From the NCBI GenBank assembly GCA_005881595.1, contig VBBY01000005.1:21449-85448 (forward strand): a DNA stretch of 64,000 nucleotides, in the 5' to 3' direction. The position numbers and the translations under genes were made by a program. Below the pieces are notes generated by a model that was not told where the DNA came from, searched no databases, and was given only the letters and a program-made list of their open reading frames with translations. Positions 21,560 to 31,293 of this stretch are shown here, in pieces (position 1 is the first letter of the stretch; every line of letters starts with the position of its first letter). The stretch comes from Betaproteobacteria bacterium. GTDB taxonomy: Bacteria; Pseudomonadota; Gammaproteobacteria; Burkholderiales; SG8-39.

Positions 21560-22527
21560 AAAGAAGGGATTTCTTCAAGCTGCTCGCGCTGGCGGCGTAT
21601 CCCAAGGTCGTTCCGCACCATCGCCTGCAGTTCCCGCGCGATCACGGCGCGCATCCCGAGTACCGCACCGAGTGGTGGTACGTCACCGGCTGGCTCGACG
21701 GGCCGATGGGCTTCCAGGTCACCTTCTTCCGCGCGCGGCCGCAGGAACAGTCCGACAACCCGAGCAGCTTCAATCCGCGCCAGGTATTGCTGGCCCACGC
21801 CGCCATCGCCGATCCGAAGCGCGGCCGCCTGATCCACGAGGAGCGCGCGGCGCGCGCCGGTTTCACGCTCGCGCACGCCGAGACCGGGCGCACCGGCGTC
21901 TGGATCGACGACTGGCGGCTGGTGCTCGAGGGGGACAAGTACCACTCGCAGATCGCAGCGCGCGAGTTCGACCTGGACTTGACGTTTTTCACTTCCGATC
22001 GCCCTTTATTGCAGGGCGAGGCGGGCTTCAGCCGAAAGGGTCATCGTCCCGAGGAAGCCAGCTACTACTACAGCCGGCCCCACCTGCACGTCGCCGGCAG
22101 CGTCAACGGCAGGCAGATCGACGGAGCCGCCTGGCTCGACCACGAATGGTCGAGCGCCTACCTCGCCCCCGAGGCCGCCGGCTGGGACTGGACCGGGATC
22201 AACCTGTTCGACGGCGGCTCGCTGACGGCGTTCCGCATGCGCGGGAAAAAGGACGGCGTGCATTACGCGCCGCCGGGCGTGTCGTTCGAGCCGGTCCGCC
22301 TGTGGAAATCGCCGCGCACTGGAGTGGAATACCCAGTGTCTATGAAAGTAAAAAATGGAAACACCGAGTTACTGCTCGAACCGTTGATGGATGACCAGGA
22401 GCTCGACGCTCGCACGAGCGCGGGGACGATCTACTGGGAAGGCGCGGTGCGCGCTTTCGACGGCAGGAACGAAGTCGGCCGCGGCTACCTGGAGCTCACC
22501 GGGTACTGGCGGCCCATGTCCCTGTGA
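21556..22527 (+). CDS. AttH/CrtC-like lipocalin-family protein, exported
   Basis: 323 residues from a GTG that overlaps the permease stop. The N-terminus KRRDFFKLLALAAYPK resembles a twin-arginine leader (RRDFFK), so export in folded form is possible. The body matches the AttH/carotenoid 1,2-hydratase-like double lipocalin: DHGAHPEYRTEWWYVTGWL near the start, FSRKGHRPEEASYYYSRP in the middle and the WLDHEWSS motif. These proteins usually sit beside an ABC transporter, as here. The carotenoid hydratase name should not be taken literally because no carotenoid genes are present. The last 32 bases overlap the convergent EamA gene. Confidence 0.87.
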   Translation: MKRRDFFKLLALAAYPKVVPHHRLQFPRDHGAHPEYRTEWWYVTGWLDGPMGFQVTFFRARPQEQSDNPSSFNPRQVLLAHAAIADPKRGRLIHEERAARAGFTLAHAETGRTGVWIDDWRLVLEGDKYHSQIAAREFDLDLTFFTSDRPLLQGEAGFSRKGHRPEEASYYYSRPHLHVAGSVNGRQIDGAAWLDHEWSSAYLAPEAAGWDWTGINLFDGGSLTAFRMRGKKDGVHYAPPGVSFEPVRLWKSPRTGVEYPVSMKVKNGNTELLLEPLMDDQELDARTSAGTIYWEGAVRAFDGRNEVGRGYLELTGYWRPMSL

Positions 22528-23359
22528 GAATGAGGCCGATGCCGGCGAAGTGGTACCAGCCCGGCAGCTCGCCGAGGAACAGCGCCGAAAGCGCCACTCC
22601 CATCGCCGGCATCAGGTGCAGCGTCGCGCCGGCCCGGGCTGCGCCGAGGCGCGTCACCACGTAGCTCCACCCGGCATATGCGAGGAGCAGCGAGCCGATC
22701 CCCGAGTAGAGCACCGCGAGCGTACCCTGCGCTGTCAACCGCATGTCATAAGCCGTGGTTTCCCATGCCAGCCAGGGAAGCATGTAGACCAGGCCGAAAC
22801 CGCACACCATGGTGAGAAGCTCGGCGATGTCGAGCGGATCGCGCCTCACGCGCAGCAGCACGGTGTAGCCGGCCCACATCAGCATCGACGCGACCGCCAT
22901 CAGGTCGCCGATGTTGAACGCAACCAGGTGGACCTTGCCCTGCGTGGCGATCAACGCCACGCCGCTGAACGAGATCATCACGCCGGCCCATTGCGCGAGG
23001 CGGATGCGCTCGCCGAGCGGCGCGGCGAGCAGCAGGATGAAGATCGGCGTGACGGAAAGGTACAGGATGCCGCTCGTCGCCGTGGTGTAGTGCAGGCCGA
23101 GCCACTGCAGCGCGAGGTGCGGGCCGCCGCCGGCGAGGCCGAGGGATGCAAGCACGATCCAATCGCGCCGTTTCGTCAGAGGGAGCTTGCCGGTCAGACC
23201 CTTGAACGTGAACGGCAGCAGAATCGCCAGCACCAGGATCAGGCGCCCGACGGTGGCGAGCGCCGGGCCGATCTCCTCGCGCGCCGCGCGCGCGACGATC
23301 CAGTTGCCGGACCACAGCAGCAGCGTGGCGAAGAGGACGAGCCAGGCAGCGAAACGCAT
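22496..23359 (-). CDS. EamA/DMT-family transporter
   Basis: 287-residue inner membrane protein with ten predicted helices in two EamA repeats. The first repeat begins AAWLVLFATLLLWSGNWIVARAA, and the second contains LMWAGYTVLLRVRR and the GIGSLLLAYAGWSYVV signature. Members export metabolites or amino acids, but substrate cannot be told. The 3' end overlaps the lipocalin gene by 32 bases. It is divergent from the hydrolase gene with 36 bases between starts, so the two may share a control region. Confidence 0.92.
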   Translation of the reverse strand: MRFAAWLVLFATLLLWSGNWIVARAAREEIGPALATVGRLILVLAILLPFTFKGLTGKLPLTKRRDWIVLASLGLAGGGPHLALQWLGLHYTTATSGILYLSVTPIFILLLAAPLGERIRLAQWAGVMISFSGVALIATQGKVHLVAFNIGDLMAVASMLMWAGYTVLLRVRRDPLDIAELLTMVCGFGLVYMLPWLAWETTAYDMRLTAQGTLAVLYSGIGSLLLAYAGWSYVVTRLGAARAGATLHLMPAMGVALSALFLGELPGWYHFAGIGLILTGTWAASTR

Positions 23360-23395
23360 GCGCAGGCGATTATCGCCTGCATGCTAAGCTCGACC

Positions 23396-24163
23396 ATGCC
23401 TCGCGTAACGGCCGCGGGCCGCTCGCTCGAGTATGAATGGGTCGGGACACAGCGGAGCGGCAGGCCGGTGCTGGTGTTCCTGCACGAAGGTCTCGGCTCG
23501 ATCCGGCAGTGGCGCGACTTCCCGCAAAACGTGGCCCAAGCCCTCGGCTGCGGCGCGCTCGTCTACGACCGCTATGGCTACGGGCAGTCCGACGTGCTGC
23601 AGGAACCCAGACGCAGCGTGCGATTCATGCACGACGAAGCCCTGCTTTCCCTGCCCGAAGTTCTTTCCCGCCTGAGAGTCGAAAATCCCGTCCTGGTCGG
23701 CCACTCCGACGGCGCTTCCATTTCCCTGATCCATGCAGGAGCCGGGCACAAGGTGAAGGCCGTGGTGGCGATGGCGCCGCACGTGTTCGTCGAGGAGATC
23801 TGCATTCGCTCGATCGTCGGGGCCGCGCGCGCTTTTGAAGCCACCGAGCTGCCGGACAAGCTCGGGCGCTACCACCGCGACGCGAAGAAAACCTTCTACG
23901 GCTGGGCCGACGTCTGGCGCGATCCCGAGTTCACGCGCTGGGACATCACCGAATACCTTCCCCGGATCGGCTGCCCGGTGCTGGCGATTCAGGGCCGCGG
24001 CGACGAGTACGGCACGATGGCGCAGCTCGACGCGATCGAGCAGCGGGCAGGCGGCCCCTGCGAGGTGATGAAGCTCACCGACTGCGGGCACGCTCCGTTC
24101 CGGGATCAGCCGGAGAAGACGCTCTCAGCCGTCACCGCGTTCCTCGACAGGCTGAAAGCATGA
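23396..24163 (+). CDS. Alpha/beta hydrolase
   Basis: 255-residue cytosolic alpha/beta-hydrolase fold enzyme. The nucleophile elbow is GHSDGAS, the oxyanion region is LHEGLGS and the late catalytic His is in DCGHAPF; the acid is likely in IQGRGDEYG. The start at 23396 is preferred, though an in-frame ATG at 23381 exists. The ATGA overlap with the MFS gene suggests that a substrate is imported by one protein and hydrolysed by the other. The substrate is unknown. Confidence 0.92.
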   Translation: MPRVTAAGRSLEYEWVGTQRSGRPVLVFLHEGLGSIRQWRDFPQNVAQALGCGALVYDRYGYGQSDVLQEPRRSVRFMHDEALLSLPEVLSRLRVENPVLVGHSDGASISLIHAGAGHKVKAVVAMAPHVFVEEICIRSIVGAARAFEATELPDKLGRYHRDAKKTFYGWADVWRDPEFTRWDITEYLPRIGCPVLAIQGRGDEYGTMAQLDAIEQRAGGPCEVMKLTDCGHAPFRDQPEKTLSAVTAFLDRLKA

Positions 24164-25353
24164 ATCGCAACGATCCGCTCGTCATCTCGCTCATCGCCCT
24201 CGGCCACGCGACCAGCCACTTCATGCAGCTCGTGCTGCCGCCGCTCTTTCCGTTGATGCGCGAGGAGCTCGGCGTGACGTATGCGACGCTCGGCATGGTG
24301 GCGGCGGTGTTCTACGCCGTCTCGGCGCTGCTCCAGCCCCTCGCGGGGTTCGTCGTCGACCGCTACGGCGGCCGCGGCGTGCTGCTCGGCGGCATCACGC
24401 TAATGAGCCTCGGCACGGCGTTGATGAGCCTCGCGCACGGTCCCGGCCTGCTGCTGCTGGGCGCGTCTCTCTCGGGACTGGGCAACAGCGTATTCCATCC
24501 GGCCGATTTTGCGATCCTGAACGGCCGCGTGAGCCCGCCGCGGCTCGGCTATGCCTTCAGCGCGCACGGCGTGGCCGGCTCGCTCGGCTTCGCCATCGCG
24601 CCGGTGTTCAGCGCCACGCTGGCGAGCCTCTTCGACTGGCACACAGCGCTGCTTGCCGGGGCCGGGGTGGCGTGCGCCGTGTTTCTGCTTTTGCTGCTCA
24701 ACATGAATCAGCTCGCTTTCGTGCATGAAAAGCGCAGCCAGGTGAAAACCCCATTCATGAACGACGCCCGCGTGCTGCTGTCAGGGCGCGTGGTGGCGTG
24801 CTTCCTGTTCTTCGCGCTGCACGCCGCGGCGCTCACCGGCCTGATGAGTTTCGGGGTCGCGGCGATGAACGAGCAGTTCGGCGTCGCCGCCACCCTGGCG
24901 TCCACCGCGGTCGCGGCGTACATGGTGGGCTCCGCGGGCGGCATGCTCCTCGGCGGGTTCGTCGCGTCGCGCGCTTCCCGTCCCGACTTCGTGGCGGCCG
25001 CCGGCATGGTGATCTCGGCGTGCGTGATGCTGAGCGTCGCGGCAGGCGCGATTCCGGGAGCAGGGCTGCCCGCGGCGTTGGCGGCCGCCGGCATCGCGGT
25101 CGGCCTGACCTATCCGTCGCGCGACCTGATCGTGCGCGCCGCGACGCCGCCGGGTGCGACGGGGCGGGTGTACGGCTTCGTGTATTCCGGGCTCGACGTC
25201 GGGTCGTTCGCGACGCCGGTGTTCTATGGCTGGCTGATGGATCACAGCCTGCCGCACGGCGTGTTCTACGCGATCTTCGGCTTCACGCTGCTCGCGATGT
25301 TTACGGTATTGCAGTTGCCGGGCCGCAGGCCCGCTGCTATTCAGCGTATCTGA
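24160..25353 (+). CDS. MFS transporter
   Basis: 397-residue major facilitator with twelve predicted helices. The loop 2-3 motif is DRYGGRGVLLGG. An acidic-basic loop in the middle (HEKRSQVKTPFMNDARVLL) separates the two halves. The N-terminus (ISLIALGHATSHFMQLVLPPLFPLM) is typical of a small-molecule exporter/permease branch. It is coupled to the hydrolase by ATGA. Its last 17 bases overlap the convergent aldolase gene. Substrate is not predictable. Confidence 0.93.
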   Translation: MNRNDPLVISLIALGHATSHFMQLVLPPLFPLMREELGVTYATLGMVAAVFYAVSALLQPLAGFVVDRYGGRGVLLGGITLMSLGTALMSLAHGPGLLLLGASLSGLGNSVFHPADFAILNGRVSPPRLGYAFSAHGVAGSLGFAIAPVFSATLASLFDWHTALLAGAGVACAVFLLLLLNMNQLAFVHEKRSQVKTPFMNDARVLLSGRVVACFLFFALHAAALTGLMSFGVAAMNEQFGVAATLASTAVAAYMVGSAGGMLLGGFVASRASRPDFVAAAGMVISACVMLSVAAGAIPGAGLPAALAAAGIAVGLTYPSRDLIVRAATPPGATGRVYGFVYSGLDVGSFATPVFYGWLMDHSLPHGVFYAIFGFTLLAMFTVLQLPGRRPAAIQRI

Positions 25354-26116
25354 TCCCGCGGCGTTCGAGCATGCGCAGGAGCGCGGGCCAGTCCTTCTGC
25401 TGCGCCGGGCGGCTCTCGCGGCTGAACTGCTGCGCCGCGGTGTCCGCCGCCGCCTGCGACATCAGCTGCACGTTGTGCAGGCCGCCGGCCATCGCGTCGA
25501 TCTGGATCTGGCAGGCGCAGTCGAGGTAGTACATCAGCTCGAACGCCTCGCGCACGGTCTCGCCGAGCGTGAGCAGGCCGTGGTTGCGCAGGATCATCGC
25601 CTTGGCGGTCTTGCCGAGGTCGCGCGCCATGCGGCTGCGCTCATCCATCTCGAGCGCGATGCCCTCGTAGTCGTGGTAGGCGACCTGCTGCTGCACCATC
25701 ATCGCGTGCTGGCTGATGGGCAGCAGGCCGCACTTGTGCGCCGACACCGCCACGCCGGCACGCGTGTGGGTGTGGAGCACGCAGTTGATCTCGGGGCGCG
25801 CCTCGTGCATGCAGCCGTGGATCACGAAGCCGGCCTCGTTGTAGCCCAGGCCCGTCGGATCGTCCAGCACCTTGCCGTGCGGATCGACCTTCACCAGGTT
25901 CGACGCGGTGATCTCGTCGAACATCAGCCCGTAGGGATTGACTAGGAAGTCCTCGGCACCGGGCACGCGCGCAGAGAAGTGCGTGTAGATGAGGTCGGTC
26001 CACTTGAAGATCGCCGCGAGCTGATAGGCGGCGGCCAGATCGACGCGCACGTCCCACTCTTCCTTGCTGACGCGCTCGCGCAGGGGGGTGGACTTGAACT
26101 GCAGGTTGGCGGCCAT
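25337..26116 (-). CDS. Class II aldolase/adducin-family protein
   Basis: 259-residue cytosolic enzyme of the zinc-dependent fuculose-phosphate aldolase fold. Metal ligands are the HTHTRAG pair near the middle and NHGLLTLGE further on; the YTHFSARVPG opening segment is also typical. The start at 26116 is chosen for the GGAGAG site and family length. It follows dusA by 13 bases on the same strand. Family members include aldolases and decarboxylases; no sugar genes are near to narrow this. Confidence 0.92.
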   Translation of the reverse strand: MAANLQFKSTPLRERVSKEEWDVRVDLAAAYQLAAIFKWTDLIYTHFSARVPGAEDFLVNPYGLMFDEITASNLVKVDPHGKVLDDPTGLGYNEAGFVIHGCMHEARPEINCVLHTHTRAGVAVSAHKCGLLPISQHAMMVQQQVAYHDYEGIALEMDERSRMARDLGKTAKAMILRNHGLLTLGETVREAFELMYYLDCACQIQIDAMAGGLHNVQLMSQAAADTAAQQFSRESRPAQQKDWPALLRMLERRGIRYAE

Positions 26117-26129
26117 GGGGCTCTCCGGT

Positions 26130-27059
26130 TCAGGCGGCAATCATAACCCGGCTTTCGACGGCGTCCAGCGCATCGAGAAGCAGGCCGGGATGGTTCTGCT
26201 TTAACAGGGCGGAATCCGAAAGCAGGCGCCGCCACAGCCTCGCGCGCGGGTGGCCGTGATAGAGCCCGAGCATGTGGCGCGTGACCTGCCGCAGGGAGGC
26301 GACGGTTTTCGCATAGCCGGCCATCCTCTTCACTACGTCTGCGCGCGTTTTCCCCGCATCGGCGAGCAGCCAGGGATTGTGATACGCGGCCCGGCCGAGC
26401 ATTACCCCGTCCACGTGCGCCAGATGCTCCTCGATTTGCTGCCTGGAGGTGATGCCGCCGTTGATCACGATTTCGAGCTGCGGAAAGTCCTGCTTCAGCC
26501 GATAGACGTATTCGTACTTGAGCGGCGGCACCTCGCGGTTCTCCTTCGGCGAGAGGCCCTTAAGGATGGCATTGCGCGCGTGCACGATGAAGGTCTCGCA
26601 GCCCGCCGCGGCGACCGTGGCGACGAAGTTCCTGAGAAAAGCGTAATCCTCGATCCGGTCGACGCCGGTTCGATGCTTCACCGTGACCGGAATGCCGGCT
26701 TCCTGCCTGATTCTCGAAACGCATTCTGCGACCAGCGCGGGCTCGGCCATCAGGCAGGCGCCGAAAGCGCCTTTCTGCACCCGCTCGCTCGGGCAGCCGA
26801 TGTTGAGGTTGATCTCATCGTAGCCGTAGTCCGCGCCGAGCTTCGCGCAGCGGGCGAGATCCTCGGGGTCGCTGCCTCCGAGCTGCAGGCCGACCGGGTG
26901 CTCCGCGCGATCGAAAGCCAGATGCTGCTCGACGTCGCCGTGGATCAGCGCGCCGCAGGTGATCATCTCGGTATAGAGCCGGGCGCGCGAGCAGACCTGC
27001 CTGAGGAAGTACCGGCAGTGGCGGTCGGTGAGATCCATCATCGGCGCAACGAGAATCAT
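26130..27059 (-). CDS. dusA: tRNA-dihydrouridine synthase, DusA type
   Basis: FMN-dependent enzyme that reduces uridines in the tRNA D-loop. 309 residues, slightly shorter than usual at the start ([18 protein letters not shown]), where the APM[MI]DLTD motif is already present. The catalytic cysteine lies in GAFGACLM, after the NIGCPSERVQ motif. KHRTG and HARNA[IW]LKGLSPKENREVPPL are diagnostic of DusA rather than DusB or DusC. The start overlaps the stop of the upstream reductase gene (ATGA). Confidence 0.96.
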   Translation of the reverse strand: MILVAPMMDLTDRHCRYFLRQVCSRARLYTEMITCGALIHGDVEQHLAFDRAEHPVGLQLGGSDPEDLARCAKLGADYGYDEINLNIGCPSERVQKGAFGACLMAEPALVAECVSRIRQEAGIPVTVKHRTGVDRIEDYAFLRNFVATVAAAGCETFIVHARNAILKGLSPKENREVPPLKYEYVYRLKQDFPQLEIVINGGITSRQQIEEHLAHVDGVMLGRAAYHNPWLLADAGKTRADVVKRMAGYAKTVASLRQVTRHMLGLYHGHPRARLWRRLLSDSALLKQNHPGLLLDALDAVESRVMIAA

Positions 27060-28033
27060 CGATATTGTCCCGAAGCCGCAGCGCGCGCCCGGATCAGGCC
27101 GAACAGGCTCTCGGTAAACGGCGCGCTCACATCAGCTTTCTTCGCGATCTCGAGGGTGCCCGCCAGCAGGCCGTCGATCTCGAGGGGCTTGCCCGCCTCC
27201 ATGTCCTGCAGCATGGAGGTCTTGAACTTGCCGAGGTGGCGGGCCATGTCGATGCGCGCCTCGGGGTCGATGTCGGCGTCGACGCCGACTGCGCGGCCGA
27301 TGGCGAGCACCTCGCGAATGACCTGCACCATGTAGGCCTTGATCTCCGGGTCCTCGATCAGCCGGTCGGCCGTCGTCATGGTCAGCGCCGACACCGGGTT
27401 GAAGCTGACGTTGCCCAGCAGCTTCACCCAGAACTCCTTTTCGATGAACTCGCTCGTCACGGCCTCGAACCCGGCCGCGGCCAGCGCCTCGGCGATGCGC
27501 CGGGTGCGGGCGGTGTTCGTGCCGCCGGGCTCGCCGAGGATCAGGCGCCTGCCCATGTTGTGGCTGATGAGCCCCGGCTCGGGAGTCGAGGCGGCGAGGT
27601 GGATCACGCAGCCGACGATGCGGCCGGTCGGCATGGCGCGCGAGAGCTTGCCGCCGGGATCGAGCGACTCCAGGCGCTCGCGGCCGTTGCCGAATTTCAG
27701 GCGGTCGAAAAACCACCACGGCACGCCGTTCATTGCCGTGACGACCGAGGTGTCTTTGTCGAGCAGAGGTGAAATCGATTCGGCGACGTGCGTAAGGCTT
27801 TGCGCCTTCACCGTGACTAATACGTAGTCCTGCGTTCCGAGCTTCGCCGGGTCGGCTTCGGCCTTGATCCGGAAGGATTCGACCTCACCTTTGCTGCGCA
27901 CGCGCAGGCCATGGCGCTGGATGGCCTGGAGTTGAGCGCCGCGCGCGACGACCGAGACGCCCTGGCCGGAACGCGCGAGCCATGCCGCGATCAAACCACC
28001 GATGGCGCCGGCGCCGTAGACGCAAATGCGCAT
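27056..28033 (-). CDS. 2-dehydropantoate 2-reductase family protein
   Basis: NADPH-binding reductase of 325 residues. The Rossmann motif is [17 protein letters not shown] at the N-terminus, with VKAQSL and MNGVPWWF following. The family Lys/Glu region is [24 protein letters not shown], and the C-terminal helical domain ends with [16 protein letters not shown]. This fits the ApbA/PanE family. In many betaproteobacteria several such genes exist, and this longer form may act on another keto acid, so I do not use panE as the symbol. It is divergent from msrA with 47 bases between. Confidence 0.9.
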   Translation of the reverse strand: MRICVYGAGAIGGLIAAWLARSGQGVSVVARGAQLQAIQRHGLRVRSKGEVESFRIKAEADPAKLGTQDYVLVTVKAQSLTHVAESISPLLDKDTSVVTAMNGVPWWFFDRLKFGNGRERLESLDPGGKLSRAMPTGRIVGCVIHLAASTPEPGLISHNMGRRLILGEPGGTNTARTRRIAEALAAAGFEAVTSEFIEKEFWVKLLGNVSFNPVSALTMTTADRLIEDPEIKAYMVQVIREVLAIGRAVGVDADIDPEARIDMARHLGKFKTSMLQDMEAGKPLEIDGLLAGTLEIAKKADVSAPFTESLFGLIRARAAASGQYR

Positions 28034-28080
28034 GGTGCTATTCTAGGGAAAACAGGGACAGACCACGTTTTCGAGGAGTC

Positions 28081-28739
28081 ATGCAGATGTTCTCGTTCAG
28101 GAAGAAGATGACCCAGCTGCTGCCATCGCAAAGCACGCTTCCGGGCCGCTCGACGCCGCTGCAGGTCCCGGCCGAGCATTTCGTGAATCGGCATGCGCTG
28201 AAGCCGCCGTTTCCAGAAGGCCTGCAGCGCGCCGTGTTCGGCATGGGCTGCTTCTGGGGCGCCGAGCGCCTGTTCTGGAAGACCCCCGGCGTGTACTCGA
28301 CCGCAGTCGGCTACTCCGGCGGCGAGACGCAGAACCCGACCTACGAGGAAGTGTGCTCGGGATTGACCAACCACGCCGAAGTGGTGCTGGTGGTCTTTGA
28401 CCCGAAGATCGTGAGCTACGACGAGCTGCTCAGGGTTTTCTGGGAAGGCCACGACCCGACGCAGGGCATGCGCCAGGGCAACGATGCCGGCACGCAGTAC
28501 CGCTCGGCCATCTATACATATGGTGCGGAGCATTTGAAAGCCGCGCTTTCCTCACGCGATCGTTTTCAGGAATCCCTGGAAAAGGCAGGATACGGCGCAA
28601 TCAGCACCGAGATCCGCGAGGCGCCCGAGTTCTACTACGCCGAGGACTATCACCAGCAGTACCTCGCCAAGAATCCCGCGGGCTACTGCGGCCTCGGCGG
28701 CACCGGCGTGTCCTGCCCGGTTGGAGTCCTCGCCAAGGC

Positions 28740-28743
<4 letters not shown>
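28081..28743 (+). CDS. msrA: Peptide-methionine (S)-S-oxide reductase
   Basis: Repairs oxidised methionine. 220 residues with the catalytic motif [10 protein letters not shown] near residue 55 and the recycling cysteine in [12 protein letters not shown] close to the C-terminus. The N-terminal extension before the domain resembles the long E. coli-type enzyme rather than the minimal form. No signal peptide is seen. Its stop overlaps the GTG of hslR, so the two stress genes are coupled. Confidence 0.96.
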
Positions 28744-29105
<362 letters not shown>

Positions 29106-29197
29106 AGTCCGCCGAAGTGTGCCGTATGTAGAGCACTTAGCCGCTGTGCCGCAGGACCGCTAGCAAAAAATGCGTCATTGCATGTAGCCTATTACCC

Positions 29198-31264
29198 ATG
29201 AGAAAGGGGAGGAGGGTCGCGGCCATGGTGCTCGCCATGGTGCCGGCCTGCGCCGTGGCGCAGGACGACGTCGTGGTGATCACCGCGACGCGCCAGCCAC
29301 AGCCGAGCCTGGAGATTCCGGCATCGGTCGACCGGATCTACGCCGACGAGATCCGCGAAGGCCGGCCGCAGGTGAACCTCTCGGAGAGCCTCGGCCGCGT
29401 GCCGGGCATCGTGGTGCAGAACCGGCAGAACTACGCCCAGGACCTGCAGATCTCCTCGCGCGGCTTCGGCGCCCGCTCGACCTTCGGCGTGCGCGGCATC
29501 CGCCTCATCGCCGACGGCATTCCGGCAAGCATGCCCGACGGGCAGGCGCAGGCGGCCAACTTCGACTTGGGCTCGGCACAACGCATCGAGGTGCTGCGCG
29601 GCCCGTTCTCCAGCCTTTACGGCAACGCTGCCGGAGGCGTGATCAGCATCGAGACCGAGGATGGCGCGCCGATCCCGACGGGCGAAGCGAGCCTGACGCT
29701 CGGCAGCTACGGCACCTGGCGTGAAGCGATGAAGTTTGGCGGCCAGTCCGGGGAGCTCGGCGGCACGGCAAGCATGTCTCATTTCCATACCGAGGGGTAT
29801 CGCCAGCACAGCGAAACGAACCGGGACCTTGCCAATGGAAAGTTGAAGTACGCAGTCAGCCAGGACACGTCGCTGACGCTGATTGGGAATACCCTGCGCC
29901 AACCACAGACCCAGGACCCCTTGGGGTTGAAGCGAGCAGAGTTCAGCCAAGACCCGCGCCAGGCGACGCCGGACGCGATCACCTTCAATACGCGCAAAAC
30001 CGTAGTGCAGGAGCAACTCGGTTTGGCTCTGGACCATCGACTCGATGCTTCTAACAGCTTGCAGGCGACGGTGTATGGCGGGCAGCGCTGGGTCGAGCAA
30101 TTCCTCGCCATTCCGATCAACACCCAGATGGCGGCCACGCATTCGGGAGGCGTGGTGAATCTCGATCGCGGCTACGGCGGCGCGGCGCTGCGTTACTTCA
30201 GGACTATCTCCAGCTTCCGCCTTTCAGCCGGCGTGGAGTATGAAACGCTGAAGGAGCGGCGCAGGGGATTCCTCAACAACTTCGGCGAGTCCGGCGCGCT
30301 GAAGCGCGACGAAGACAATACCGTGTCGAGCACCGGCCTCTTTGCGCAAGGCGAATGGAAGTTTGCCGAGCGCTGGTCGGCGCACGCCGGCCTGCGCACG
30401 AGCAACGTGCGCTTTGAGTCCGAGGACCATTTCATCGCTACGGGGAACGGTGACGACAGCGGCTCGAAGTCTTATCGGGGCACGACGCCCGTGGCCGGTT
30501 TGCTATATAGACTGAACCAAGCAACGAGTCTTTACGGCAATGTCGGCCGAGGCTTCGAGACGCCGACGCTGGTGGAGGTGGCGAACCGCCGCGGCGGAAC
30601 CGGCTTCAATTTCGACATCCAGGCGAGCAGCAGCCGCCATGCCGAGCTCGGCGTGAAATCCATCGTTCCGGGCTGGATGCGGCTGAACGCGGCGTTGTTC
30701 GACATCGTTACCAGTAACGAAATCGTGGTCGATCAGAACTCCGGCGGGCGCGCTTCGTTCAAGAACGTCGGACATACCGACCGCAAAGGCATCGAGCTTG
30801 GCGCGGAGACGGTGTTCCCGGGGCCATTCGAGGCACGCATCGCCTACACGTACTTGAAGGCGACGTTCCGCGAAGCTTTTACCACCGTGGTGACCCTGCC
30901 GCCAATGACGGTGAACGTGCCCGCGGGTAGCCTTCTACCTGGGGTGCCGAAGAACGTGCTCTACGGCGAGCTGCGCTACCGCCACGAGCCTTTCTATGCG
31001 CAGCTCGAGGCGCTCCACAAATCTCGCGTCCCGGTCAACGACCCCAACTCCGAGTTCGCGGACGCCTATACGACCCTCAACCTGATGGCCGGGGTGGTCC
31101 AGCAGGGCCGCAACTGGCGCATTACGGAGTTCGCGCGCATCGACAATCTGACCGACCGCAACTATGTGGGCTCGGTGATCGTCAACGAGACGAACAGCCG
31201 CTTCTACGAGCCTTCGCCGCGCCGCAACATGACCATTGGCATCCAGGCAAGCCTTCAGTTCTAA
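29198..31264 (+). CDS. TonB-dependent outer membrane receptor, PqqU/YncD-like
   Basis: 688 residues: signal peptide (cleavage after CAVAQ), a TonB box-like VVVITATRQ, a plug domain to about residue 150 and a beta barrel ending in a terminal Phe (GIQASLQF). The plug phrases SLGRVPGIVVQNRQNYAQD and ISSRGFGARSTFGVRGIRL are close to YncD, known in E. coli as the PQQ receptor PqqU. The next gene encodes a PQQ-type sugar dehydrogenase, which supports PQQ uptake as the function (inference). The 29198 ATG lacks a good ribosome site, but it alone gives a normal signal peptide; ATG 29224 has GGAGGAGG. Confidence 0.87.
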   Translation: MRKGRRVAAMVLAMVPACAVAQDDVVVITATRQPQPSLEIPASVDRIYADEIREGRPQVNLSESLGRVPGIVVQNRQNYAQDLQISSRGFGARSTFGVRGIRLIADGIPASMPDGQAQAANFDLGSAQRIEVLRGPFSSLYGNAAGGVISIETEDGAPIPTGEASLTLGSYGTWREAMKFGGQSGELGGTASMSHFHTEGYRQHSETNRDLANGKLKYAVSQDTSLTLIGNTLRQPQTQDPLGLKRAEFSQDPRQATPDAITFNTRKTVVQEQLGLALDHRLDASNSLQATVYGGQRWVEQFLAIPINTQMAATHSGGVVNLDRGYGGAALRYFRTISSFRLSAGVEYETLKERRRGFLNNFGESGALKRDEDNTVSSTGLFAQGEWKFAERWSAHAGLRTSNVRFESEDHFIATGNGDDSGSKSYRGTTPVAGLLYRLNQATSLYGNVGRGFETPTLVEVANRRGGTGFNFDIQASSSRHAELGVKSIVPGWMRLNAALFDIVTSNEIVVDQNSGGRASFKNVGHTDRKGIELGAETVFPGPFEARIAYTYLKATFREAFTTVVTLPPMTVNVPAGSLLPGVPKNVLYGELRYRHEPFYAQLEALHKSRVPVNDPNSEFADAYTTLNLMAGVVQQGRNWRITEFARIDNLTDRNYVGSVIVNETNSRFYEPSPRRNMTIGIQASLQF

Positions 31265-31293
31265 TAGCGCCTCCTACCGAGGAGACGAGAGAC

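Noticed and set aside
21556..22527. Carotenoid 1,2-hydratase function for the lipocalin-like gene
   Set aside because: Family resemblance only; no carotenoid genes are nearby and the ABC permease context points to AttH.
22391..23380. Upstream extension of the alpha/beta hydrolase frame
   Set aside because: It would run through the lipocalin end and the whole EamA gene; the hydrolase fold begins only after 23396.
29106..29197. Terminator after hslR
   Set aside because: Only a 5-bp imperfect stem and an unlinked A tract are seen; not convincing.
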